Assembly: GCA_002371295.1 (NCBI GenBank)
Contig: DFGZ01000102.1
Location: 1 to 59,514 of the forward strand
Direction: 5' to 3'
Length of the DNA: 59,514 nucleotides
Origin: Oribacterium sp. UBA3737
Lineage (GTDB): Bacteria > Bacillota_A > Clostridia > Lachnospirales > Lachnospiraceae
Shown here in pieces: positions 17,538-25,486 of this stretch (the first letter of the stretch is position 1; each line of letters starts with the position of its first letter). A program made the translations under genes and the position numbers. The notes beneath the pieces are model-generated. The model had not been told where the DNA came from. It did no database searches and saw nothing but the letters and a program-made list of their open reading frames with translations.

Positions 17538-18155
17538 ATGAGCATTAAATATGTAACGATTTCAAGAGAATATGGTTCCGGTGGACGTGAGGTCGGCAAG
17601 AAGCTGGCGGATAAGCTCGGTATACCTTTTTATGATAAAGAAATCATTGAGCAGACAGCATTCAAGACAGGTTTCGCAGAAGAGTATGTAAAAAAACAGG
17701 GTGAGTATGCCAATGCTAAAAACTGGATCGAGTATTCATTCTCAGCCCGCAACAGCTACGGTATGAGTCCTGAGGATTATCTCTGGTCAAAGCAGAGAGA
17801 GGTTATCCTTGAACTGGTAGAAAAGGGTCCCTGCGTTATAGTTGGACGCTGTGCGGACTATATTCTTAAGGAAAGAAATGATGTTCTCAATGTATTCATT
17901 CATGCAAGTTATGATTGCAGAAAGAATCGTATAACCAATATTTACAAGGATCCGGAGCATACTGAAAAGATGCTGAAGGATGTAGATAAGAAGCGTAAGT
18001 TCAATTACAGATACTACACCGAGCAGGAATGGGGCAAGTGCCAGAATTATGACATTACCCTTGATACGGGAACACTTGGCATAGATAACTGCGTTGAAAT
18101 CATACTTGACATCTGTAAGACAAGAGATGTTAACAAGGGCGAAAAGGCAGAGTGA
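17538..18155 (+). CDS. cytidylate kinase-like protein (AAK/Cmk2 family)
   Basis: A P-loop nucleotide-kinase-like protein of about 205 residues. The P-loop is ISREYGSGGREVG (about 7-19), followed by PFYDKEII (about 30-37), a GRCADYIL Walker-B-like region (about 113-120) and an Arg-rich lid (RKNRITNIY). This is the 'cytidylate kinase-like family' common in Clostridia, distinct from housekeeping Cmk; its substrate is not established. I use ATG 17538 because AGAAGG lies upstream and the conserved domain begins there. The longer frame from 17451 lacks a ribosome site. Confidence 0.75.
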   Translation: MSIKYVTISREYGSGGREVGKKLADKLGIPFYDKEIIEQTAFKTGFAEEYVKKQGEYANAKNWIEYSFSARNSYGMSPEDYLWSKQREVILELVEKGPCVIVGRCADYILKERNDVLNVFIHASYDCRKNRITNIYKDPEHTEKMLKDVDKKRKFNYRYYTEQEWGKCQNYDITLDTGTLGIDNCVEIILDICKTRDVNKGEKAE

Positions 18156-18171
18156 TCCGGTCTTTTCCTGA

Positions 18172-18291
18172 GGAAACGCTGATCAAAGCGTTTCCCTGGC
18201 CGGATTTTCGCTGCATGGCAGCAGTTTCCCTTGAAAATCCGTGCCATTCGCCGGAGGCTCCGGGGAACCACATATATGATCAGTGGTTTCC
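18172..18291. repeat. nested inverted-repeat element 1
   Basis: Outer arms GGAAACGCTGATCA (18172-18185) and TGATCAGTGGTTTCC (18277-18291) are complementary with one bulge. Inside lies CGGATTTTC (18201-18209) with GAAAATCCG (18233-18241), which itself encloses GCTGC-ATG-GCAGC, and then CCGGAG-G-CTCCGG (18251-18263). An alternative local stem GGAAACGC with GCGTTTCC also forms. It begins 16 bases after the stop of the kinase gene. Confidence 0.7.
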
Positions 18292-18310
18292 TGAGATAAA
18301 GTAGTGTTCG

Positions 18311-18332
18311 GCCACCGGAAGCGATTCCGGTG
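18311..18332. repeat. small hairpin before zinc-ribbon gene
   Basis: CCACCGGAA and TTCCGGTGG flank a four-base loop (about 18312-18333). A/T-rich sequence follows (TTATAAATAAAA), without a clean T-run. Confidence 0.5.
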
Positions 18333-18423
18333 GTTATAAATAAAAGACAGGAGATGAAAAAGCGAGCTTGGAAGTGACATTCCGAACCCGCAATTTTTGC
18401 TACAGAAAAACAGGAGGAGAGGT

Positions 18424-20586
18424 ATGGGTGTGTTTTGTACGAATTGTGGTGCTCCTATGGACGATGATTCAAGGTTCTGTCCTGAATGCGGAGCAAAAAT
18501 GCTGCCTGAATCGGCGGTTCCCAATCCATCGGGAACTGCTTCGTCGGGGAATTTTTCACAGAACGCTGCTCCCGCAGGTGATGTAAATGCCGGAAGTACA
18601 AATTCCGATAATGTAAACAAAGGAAATCTGAACAGCGGAAGTAACGGATGGGGCGGTACATCTCAACAGGGGAATTCTGGTTATGCCGGTTCACAGGGAC
18701 CTTCGGGAACCTACACTAAGGGATCCTACCCGGGGGTTAATTCCGGTTCTGTATCGGGTTCCGGACCAAGGCCCGGTCAGGGGCAGGGATATAATCCGGG
18801 TTCAGGAGCGTATTCAGGCCCCCGGAATGGAAGCTATAATGGAGGAATGCCTCCTAAGAAAAGCGGAGGTGGTATTCCGAAGATAGTTTTCGTACTGCTG
18901 GGAGTGATGGTCATAGCGGCTGTCATAGTCGGGATACTGGTGTTCAGGAGCTTCATGGGAAAGACGGAAAATGTTAAAGAAACTACAAAAGCTGTAACTG
19001 AAACCGAAACCGCTGAAGAAACAAAGACTGAGACCCAGGAAAGCAGGGAGACAGCTGCAGAGACAGAAGCGCCTAAGGCAACAGGGGATCTGGCAAAGAT
19101 AAAGCTGCCGGATGGCGTCAAGGTGAAGACGGATGCAACACTCAGGGATCTCGTCGGTGAATACAAGGGTGAGATCCGTATGACCCGTATGGATGGGTAT
19201 GAAGAAATGGATGATATCACCGAGGAAGCAAAGAAGGCGATGCTGAAGACTCTTGATGGTCCGATTGACTGTGAGCTTGAGATCGAAGAGGACGGTCAGT
19301 GGAGTATAGAATGGCCTGTTATGGACAGCAGTATGGAATTCTGCAGTGATGATTATGATGATCCTGATGAGTTCACATCTGAAGAGATAGAGGCTATGCT
19401 TATCACTGAGGTTGATAACGGAGTATATCATGCAAAGATTGATAAGGAAGGCGAGACAGACGACGGAAGCACAGGAAAGATGATCCTTCATCATATCGGA
19501 GCCTATTGTACAGACGGTTCCGAGGAACTTATCGCAGGAAATTTCTACGCAATGGTCGACGTATATGGCATGGCTGTAACTATCGAGGGCGACTTTGTGG
19601 TGAATAAAACTACTGAAGACATTAAAAATGAAAAACCGGAGGTTAAAGAATCATCCAAAAAGAAGCAGGATACCAAAGAGACTGAAGAGGAAACCGAGGA
19701 AGAAACCAAAGATTTTAAGGGAAATGTAGACTCCGATATTCTCGGTAAAAAAGCAGATGAATTGGCAAAAAAACAGAATAAAGAAAAAGAGACCGAAGCT
19801 GAGACTAAAGTAGAGATCCCTACAGTATCCGGAGGAAAGTGGAAGCAGGTAGGATCCGAGTGGATGTATGAGAAGAATAAAAAGCTGGTAAAGAACAGCT
19901 GGGTACTTCATAAGAACGTCTACTATTACGTTGATGAAAACGGCTTCATGCTTACGAATGCTTACACACCGGACGGATATTATGTTGGAAAAGACGGTGC
20001 ATGGGATCAGAAGAAGTCAAAGTATGATACAGCTAATGGCAGTGATAAGGGAGATGAACTGTCAGAAGCGGAACAAAGGGAGATAGCCGAGGATCTTTCC
20101 ACAACTGACAATGCCCACGCCCTGGAATTTGACTGGTTCTATGATTATGTGCTGAACAATGGACGTGAAAACGGAAGAGTAATCACCGATAAGAAGCTTG
20201 CAAGAAGGATAACCGACGAGCAGACAGCCCTGAACGGAGGCTGGAAAGCTTTCATGTTCACCAAGGACGGAGATTACGGTTCAGATGGTGAGAGATATCT
20301 CAATGCTACCGTCGATACAAAGGGCAACAAGTTCTACGTAACGCTTAACTGGCACCATTATTTAGATCCAACCACAGGAAAAACGGTGACGGAAAAAGGA
20401 AATACTCTTTTCAGGGGAACCTATGATGACCTTGAGGGAACCGCTGTCTGCAGGACTGATGATGGAATGATCGAATTTGACGCATTTTATATTTCCACAG
20501 ACGGACTGACGGAATATGCCGTAGGTACCTACCACTGGATTTCCGGTGAGATTGATCAGATAGCGCTGGCAAGAGGAGTTCTCTGA
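18424..20586 (+). CDS. zinc-ribbon, single-pass membrane protein with wall-binding-like repeat
   Basis: About 720 residues. An N-terminal zinc ribbon CTNCG...CPECG (5-25) is followed by a Gly/Ser/Asn-rich linker (30-150), one membrane helix (about 157-178), an acidic Thr/Glu-rich part, and a region like cell-wall-binding repeats: GKWKQVGSEWMYEKNKK then VYYYVDENGFML (about 478-520). The last 130 residues form an unrecognised domain that recurs in the next gene. The start at ATG 18424 follows AGGAGGAG. The layout suggests a zinc ribbon in the cytoplasm and a C-terminal sensor or binding part outside. Confidence 0.7.
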   Translation: MGVFCTNCGAPMDDDSRFCPECGAKMLPESAVPNPSGTASSGNFSQNAAPAGDVNAGSTNSDNVNKGNLNSGSNGWGGTSQQGNSGYAGSQGPSGTYTKGSYPGVNSGSVSGSGPRPGQGQGYNPGSGAYSGPRNGSYNGGMPPKKSGGGIPKIVFVLLGVMVIAAVIVGILVFRSFMGKTENVKETTKAVTETETAEETKTETQESRETAAETEAPKATGDLAKIKLPDGVKVKTDATLRDLVGEYKGEIRMTRMDGYEEMDDITEEAKKAMLKTLDGPIDCELEIEEDGQWSIEWPVMDSSMEFCSDDYDDPDEFTSEEIEAMLITEVDNGVYHAKIDKEGETDDGSTGKMILHHIGAYCTDGSEELIAGNFYAMVDVYGMAVTIEGDFVVNKTTEDIKNEKPEVKESSKKKQDTKETEEETEEETKDFKGNVDSDILGKKADELAKKQNKEKETEAETKVEIPTVSGGKWKQVGSEWMYEKNKKLVKNSWVLHKNVYYYVDENGFMLTNAYTPDGYYVGKDGAWDQKKSKYDTANGSDKGDELSEAEQREIAEDLSTTDNAHALEFDWFYDYVLNNGRENGRVITDKKLARRITDEQTALNGGWKAFMFTKDGDYGSDGERYLNATVDTKGNKFYVTLNWHHYLDPTTGKTVTEKGNTLFRGTYDDLEGTAVCRTDDGMIEFDAFYISTDGLTEYAVGTYHWISGEIDQIALARGVL

Positions 20587-20762
20587 TACAGAATTTTATG
20601 AAGGTATGGGAATGGTGCCGAACACCGGGCGGCAGAAGTCCTAAATTTATTTATGCGAAATATGGATACTTTTGAAGCGGGTTATCCGTAGAATGATGGC
20701 AGATGATCGTGGCGGGTTCCTTCCGGAACCTGCCACGGTTTCTGTATAGGAGGGAAAGACGT

Positions 20763-21335
20763 ATGGAGAAGATATTATCGATAATAAAGCTTTGGGGCAG
20801 GAAGGCTATAGTGGTTATTACAACTCTGGCAGTTTGTTTAAGTCTTACTGCATATGCTAAAAAGAATACAGGAGCAACCCTCAATGATTTTGGCTGGTAC
20901 TTTAATGATGAGTATCCCACTCGTGGAGCAACAGAACTTGAACTCTGGGATCTGGGTGGACAATGGAAAGGAATCATCAATGTGGTCAGCGAAGTTGACG
21001 GAGAGGATCAGTGTCGTATAGTGGTGGCTGATACAACTGTTGACTATATGGGATATAAGATAGATGTCAGCATGGAAGTTAAGGAAAGATATGCCTTCCC
21101 CGTTAGTGATCCCGGTAGTATCGAAAAGCTGGAGACAAGCCCGGGGGTTGTCATGCAGATGAAAGGGGACTGGGACGACGCTCCCGGCATCATGGACATA
21201 GAAAGCCTGAGCAGTGATCTAAGGTATAAAATAGGAAAATTCGTAGAAAAGGACGGAACGCAGTACGCCCTGGGAACAGTGTATAACGGAAGCAGGGAAA
21301 TCGGAGAAGTGGCACTGTTCCGCACTCTTGAATGA
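20763..21335 (+). CDS. secreted protein sharing C-terminal domain with its neighbour
   Basis: About 190 residues with a signal peptide (about 1-32: basic start, hydrophobic core, cleavage near AYAKK). No named domain is recognised. Its WKGIINVV start and TQYALGTVYNGSREIGEVALFR end resemble WKAFMF and TEYAVGTYHWISGEIDQIALAR of the protein encoded just upstream, so it looks like a free-standing copy of that terminal domain. AGGAGGG lies 8 bases before ATG 20763. Ends at the region of a terminator-like hairpin (21410-21434). Confidence 0.65.
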   Translation: MEKILSIIKLWGRKAIVVITTLAVCLSLTAYAKKNTGATLNDFGWYFNDEYPTRGATELELWDLGGQWKGIINVVSEVDGEDQCRIVVADTTVDYMGYKIDVSMEVKERYAFPVSDPGSIEKLETSPGVVMQMKGDWDDAPGIMDIESLSSDLRYKIGKFVEKDGTQYALGTVYNGSREIGEVALFRTLE

Positions 21336-21370
21336 TCTTTTCCAAGTCCTCTTAATTTTTTATAAAATAA

Positions 21371-21399
21371 TTGAAAAGCTTTATACAATCTATTAGTAT
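21371..21399 (+). promoter_or_regulatory. promoter of second ABC exporter operon
   Basis: TTGAAA (21371-21376), 17-base spacer, TAGTAT (21394-21399). Start would be near 21406, 4 bases before the hairpin at 21410-21434. Confidence 0.55.
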
Positions 21400-21409
21400 A
21401 GTTAAGTTC

Positions 21410-21441
21410 CGCCGATATAGTCTATATGTCGGCGTTTCTTT
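21410..21441 (+). terminator. terminator or leader attenuator
   Basis: CGCCGATATAG (21410-21420) pairs with TATATGTCGGCG (21423-21434, one mismatch), followed by TTTCTTT. It may end the upstream transcript, or stop leader transcripts from the promoter just before it. Further downstream GTAAG and CTTAC and a T-run near 21474-21482 could give another stem. Confidence 0.6.
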
Positions 21442-21544
21442 GTAAGTACTTAAAAAAATGCTTACATCATCGCTTTTTTTTATTTATTATTGTTATTCTA
21501 CCATTTTTCGGTACTTAAATTTCATAAATTAAGGAGGAGATAAA

Positions 21545-23335
21545 ATGGACGTTGTAAAAACCCTTTCAAAGTCCATAAGAGAATTCAAAGGTGCGGCTAT
21601 ACAATCACCTTTGTTTGTCGTTCTTGAATCTCTTGTGGAAACCATAATCCCGTTTGTCACTGCGAAGCTCATAAATGAGATAAAGGCAGGCTGCGGAATG
21701 GATACCATAACAAGATTTGGTATCGGGCTTATTATCCTTGCCACACTGTCACTGTCCTTCGGCGTTATCGCCGGAAATGCCAGTGCTACTGCTGCAACAG
21801 GATTTTCAAGAAACCTTCGTAAGGATATCTTCTATAAGATACAGGATTTTTCTTTTGAAAACATCGACAGATTCCAGACCAGTTCTCTTGTGACCAGAAT
21901 GACCACGGATATACAGAATGTGCAGCTTGCCTTCATGATGCTTATCCGTATCGGTTTCAGAGCTCCCATGATGCTTATTTTTTCATTTGCCACAGCATTT
22001 ATCATGGGTGGACAGATGGCCTGGATTTTCGTTGCGGTTATACCGATTCTCGGAATAGGCCTTGCTCTTGTGGTAAAAACCGTTATGCCACTGTTCCGTG
22101 CCGTATTTAAAAAGTATGATGCCTTAAATGACTCTGTACAGGAAAATGTCAGCGGCATGAGAGTTGTGAAGTCCTTTGTACGTGAAGAGTACGAAAAGAA
22201 GAAGTTTGATGCAGCTGCTGCGGATGTTCAGATGGATTTCACAAAGGCTGAGAGAATCCTTGCCATCAACAATCCTTTGATGCAGTTCTGTCTTTATGTG
22301 GTAGTGCTCTTTGTTCTCAGCTTCGGTTCTTACCTTATCATCTCGACCAAGGGCTCGGCTCTTGATGTGGGACAGTTCTCAGCGCTGCTCAACTACAGCT
22401 TCCAGATACTTATATCACTTATGATGCTCAGCATGATTTTTGTAATGGTGACCATTTCCGCAGAGTCAGCAGAGCGTATCGCAGAGGTTCTCAGTGAAGA
22501 AAGTACTTTGACAAATCCTTTGGATCCTGTTATGGAAGTTCCGAACGGCTCCATTGATTTTAATGATGTATGCTTCAAGTATTCAAAGAAGGCTGAAAGA
22601 TTTGTTCTTTCAGACATAGACCTTCACATAAAATCCGGCGAGACCATAGGTATCATCGGAGGTACAGGTTCATCAAAGTCCTCCATCATTCAGCTGATTC
22701 CGAGACTTTATGATGTGACGGAAGGAAACATTCTGGTTGGAGGCATCGATGTAAGAAAGTATGACCTTAAGACACTTCGTGACCAGGTGGCTGTAGTACT
22801 TCAGAAAAATGTTCTTTTCTCCGGCACCATCAAGGAAAATCTTCGATGGGGTAACCCGAAGGCTACTGATGAGGAGATCATAGAGGCCTGCAGGCTTGCT
22901 CAGGCAGATGAATTCGTTCAGGGCTTCCCGGACAAGTATGACACCTTCATAACTCAGGGAGGTACCAATGTCTCCGGCGGTCAGAAACAGAGACTCTGTA
23001 TAGCAAGAGCTCTCCTTAAAAAGCCTAAGGTTCTTATCCTGGATGACTCCACCTCTGCGGTTGATACAAAGACAGATGCTCTTATCAGAAAGGGCTTCAG
23101 GGAGTTCATTCCGGAGACCACAAAGATCATCATCGCTCAGAGAGTTTCATCTGTTCAGGACGCTGACAGAATACTTATCCTTGACGGAGGTAAGATTCAG
23201 GACATCGGAAATCATGAAGAGCTTCTTTCCAGAAACACCATCTATCAGGAACTCTACAAGGCACAGAACAAGATGACAGAGGAGACAGCAGAGACCGTAG
23301 ATGCAGAAGAAAATAAAGAAGGAGGTGTCAGATGA
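21545..23335 (+). CDS. ABC exporter subunit, degenerate ATP site (second pair)
   Basis: Half-transporter of 596 residues paralogous to the one at 12902. Membrane domain about 15-315, ATPase about 335-575. Walker A is GGTGSSKSS (about 372-380), with Ser in place of the third conserved Gly; signature VSGGQ (about 476); Walker B LILDDSTSAVD with Asp for the catalytic Glu (about 496-505); IIAQRVS has Gln for the switch His. All four changes mark the noncatalytic subunit of a heterodimer. AAGGAGGAG precedes the ATG. Overlaps its partner by 4 bases. Confidence 0.88.
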   Translation: MDVVKTLSKSIREFKGAAIQSPLFVVLESLVETIIPFVTAKLINEIKAGCGMDTITRFGIGLIILATLSLSFGVIAGNASATAATGFSRNLRKDIFYKIQDFSFENIDRFQTSSLVTRMTTDIQNVQLAFMMLIRIGFRAPMMLIFSFATAFIMGGQMAWIFVAVIPILGIGLALVVKTVMPLFRAVFKKYDALNDSVQENVSGMRVVKSFVREEYEKKKFDAAAADVQMDFTKAERILAINNPLMQFCLYVVVLFVLSFGSYLIISTKGSALDVGQFSALLNYSFQILISLMMLSMIFVMVTISAESAERIAEVLSEESTLTNPLDPVMEVPNGSIDFNDVCFKYSKKAERFVLSDIDLHIKSGETIGIIGGTGSSKSSIIQLIPRLYDVTEGNILVGGIDVRKYDLKTLRDQVAVVLQKNVLFSGTIKENLRWGNPKATDEEIIEACRLAQADEFVQGFPDKYDTFITQGGTNVSGGQKQRLCIARALLKKPKVLILDDSTSAVDTKTDALIRKGFREFIPETTKIIIAQRVSSVQDADRILILDGGKIQDIGNHEELLSRNTIYQELYKAQNKMTEETAETVDAEENKEGGVR

Positions 23336-25230
23336 TGGAAAAGAATAAGGCACTTCCGAAGAAGAATACAGTTATAAGACTTATAAAGCTTTTATATTCA
23401 TTTTACCCTAAGCTGGTGCCCTTTACGCTGGTATGCATACTTATCAATGCCATAGTAAGTGCCATTCCATCCCTGTTCCAACAGAAGGTTATCGCTCTCA
23501 TTGAGGAGAACTGGAAGACGGGAGACTGGAGCGCGGTTTCAGGGCAGATCATCGGACTGGTATCGACTCTTGCAGCACTGTACTGTGTTTCACTTCTTGC
23601 AGGTATCGTATATAACCAGTGTATGGCCATCATCACACAGGGCTCACTTAAAAAGCTTCGTGTAAAGATGTTTGACGGTATGCAGGATCTTCCTATCAGG
23701 TACTTTGACCAGCATGAGCATGGAGATATCATGTCATACTATACAAACGACGTAGATACTCTGAGACAGCTCATATCCCAGTCAATACCTCAGCTTATAG
23801 TTTCTGCAGTTACCATAGTGACTATATTTGCCCTCATGATGTATTACAGCGTCTGGCTCACAATAGTAGTTGTGGGCGGAGTTTTCGTCATGACAAAGGT
23901 AGTTAAGAAGGTGGGCGGAGGCTCAGGAAAGTACTTCATGAAGCAGCAGGGAGCCCTTGCAAAGACTGAAGGTTTCATTCAGGAGATGATGAACGGACAG
24001 AAGGTTGTTAAGGTATTTAACCACGAGGAAGCTGCGGAGGCTGACTTCGACAAGATAAATGATGAGCTTTTTGAAGTTGCCAGAACTGCAAACAGATATG
24101 CCAATACTCTGATGCCTATCCTTGGAAACATCGGAAACATTCTTTATGTTATTCTCGCTTTTGTAGGCGGCGCCCTTCTTTTACTTAAGGTGCCGAACCT
24201 TAGCTTAAGCGGTATGGCTCTCAGCATAAGCATTACCGTTCCTTTCCTTAACATGGAAAAGCAGTTTGCCGGCCAGATAGGCGGTATTTCCCAGCAGATC
24301 AATGCTGTTGTCATGGGTCTCGCGGGAGTCAACCGTATCTTCACCCTTATGGATGAAATCCCTGAAGAGGATGATGGAACTGTTACACTGGTTCATGCAA
24401 AGGAAGTGGATGGTCAGATAACAGAGTCTTCCGAGCGTACAGAGACCTGGGCATGGAAGCGTATTAAGGATGACGGTACTGCTGAGTACAGAAAGCTTGA
24501 GGGAGATGTGGTCCTTAAGGACGTTGACTTCTCCTATGACGGAAATCATACGGTGCTTCATGGTGTCAATGTCTTTGCCCGCCCTGGCCAGAAGGTGGCT
24601 TTCGTTGGCGCTACCGGTGCAGGTAAGACCACCATTACTAACCTTATCAACAGATTTTATGAGATACAGGACGGAACCATCACTTACGACGGTATAGACA
24701 TTAAGAAGATAAAGAAGGCGGATCTCCGTCATTCACTTGGTATCATCCTTCAGGATACGGTGCTGTTTACAGGTACTGTTATGGAGAATATCCGTTACGG
24801 TAAGCTCGATGCCACAGATGAAGAATGTATGGCAGCCGCAAGGCTTGCGGGAGCGGATGACTTCATAAGAAGACTTCCGGAAGGTTACAATACCATGCTT
24901 CTTTCCAACGGTTCCAACCTTTCCCAGGGCCAGAGACAGCTTATCTCTATTGCGAGGGCTGCTGTTGCGGATCCTCCTGTTATGATCATGGACGAGGCTA
25001 CCTCATCCATCGATACCCATACAGAGGCTATAGTCCAGAGAGGTATGGATGCTCTTATGGCAGGGCGTACGGTATTTGTCATCGCCCACAGACTCAGTAC
25101 AGTCCAGAATTCAGACGTAATCATGGTACTTGACCATGGAAAGATCATAGAACGAGGCTCCCACGACGAACTCATCGCCGCCAGAGGAAATTATTATCAG
25201 CTTTACACAGGTGCCTTTGAGCTTGAGTAA
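23332..25230 (+). CDS. ABC exporter subunit, catalytic partner (second pair)
   Basis: Half-transporter of 632 residues. Walker A GATGAGKTT (about 426-434), signature LSQGQ (about 530-534), Walker B MIMDEATSSID (about 552-562) with catalytic Glu, and AHRLS switch His. Between the domains is an insert of about 40 residues (about 358-395, with DGQITESSERTETWAWKR) before the ATPase, which is common in this clostridial subgroup. It starts inside the stop of the preceding gene (ATGA). A very strong hairpin terminator follows directly (25241-25301). Substrate unknown. Confidence 0.88.
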   Translation: MMEKNKALPKKNTVIRLIKLLYSFYPKLVPFTLVCILINAIVSAIPSLFQQKVIALIEENWKTGDWSAVSGQIIGLVSTLAALYCVSLLAGIVYNQCMAIITQGSLKKLRVKMFDGMQDLPIRYFDQHEHGDIMSYYTNDVDTLRQLISQSIPQLIVSAVTIVTIFALMMYYSVWLTIVVVGGVFVMTKVVKKVGGGSGKYFMKQQGALAKTEGFIQEMMNGQKVVKVFNHEEAAEADFDKINDELFEVARTANRYANTLMPILGNIGNILYVILAFVGGALLLLKVPNLSLSGMALSISITVPFLNMEKQFAGQIGGISQQINAVVMGLAGVNRIFTLMDEIPEEDDGTVTLVHAKEVDGQITESSERTETWAWKRIKDDGTAEYRKLEGDVVLKDVDFSYDGNHTVLHGVNVFARPGQKVAFVGATGAGKTTITNLINRFYEIQDGTITYDGIDIKKIKKADLRHSLGIILQDTVLFTGTVMENIRYGKLDATDEECMAAARLAGADDFIRRLPEGYNTMLLSNGSNLSQGQRQLISIARAAVADPPVMIMDEATSSIDTHTEAIVQRGMDALMAGRTVFVIAHRLSTVQNSDVIMVLDHGKIIERGSHDELIAARGNYYQLYTGAFELE

Positions 25231-25363
25231 CAAGCCATGCAACGAAAAAGCAGGAGGTCATCCGGATGCTTGCATCCAGGATGACCTCCTGCTTTTTCGT
25301 TATACGGCGCCTATGGCGACGGTTATACATGGGCGTAGCCCATGTATAACAGAGCATGGCTTG
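25231..25363. repeat. nested inverted-repeat element 2
   Basis: Outer arms CAAGCCATGC (25231-25240) and GCATGGCTTG (25354-25363) are perfectly complementary. They enclose a 23-bp perfect stem with further internal pairing (25241-25263 with 25279-25301) and a second hairpin of 13 bp (25322-25334 with 25338-25350, loop GTA). A linker holds GGCGCC. The element starts on the base after the ABC gene stop codon. Confidence 0.85.
25241..25301. terminator. strong bidirectional terminator
   Basis: Near-continuous 29-bp stem with CTTG at its tip; the right arm ends CTGCTTTTTCGTT and the left arm gives the same on the other strand. It forms the first arm of the nested element. Confidence 0.75.
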
Positions 25364-25390
25364 ATTAGAATCAGGCATACGGCGCCATTT

Positions 25391-25418
25391 TTTTGATGCA
25401 TCAAAAGCTGTTTTGATG
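25391..25418. promoter_or_regulatory. palindromic operator candidate before capA-like gene
   Basis: TTTTGATGCATCAAAA (25391-25406) is a perfect 16-bp palindrome; its half-site TTTTGATG recurs at 25411-25418, 20 bases (two helical turns) from the first, just before a TAAAAT box at 25419-25424. The layout suits a repressor site. Confidence 0.45.
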
Positions 25419-25486
25419 TAAAATGAGTCTCATTGCAAAAAATTTAACGGAAGAATCAATTCATTCTCCCGATGAGGTTATATATT

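Noticed and set aside
25211..25396. 61-codon frame across the ABC terminator
   Set aside because: It spans the palindromic element 25231-25363 and has no ribosome site; open by chance.
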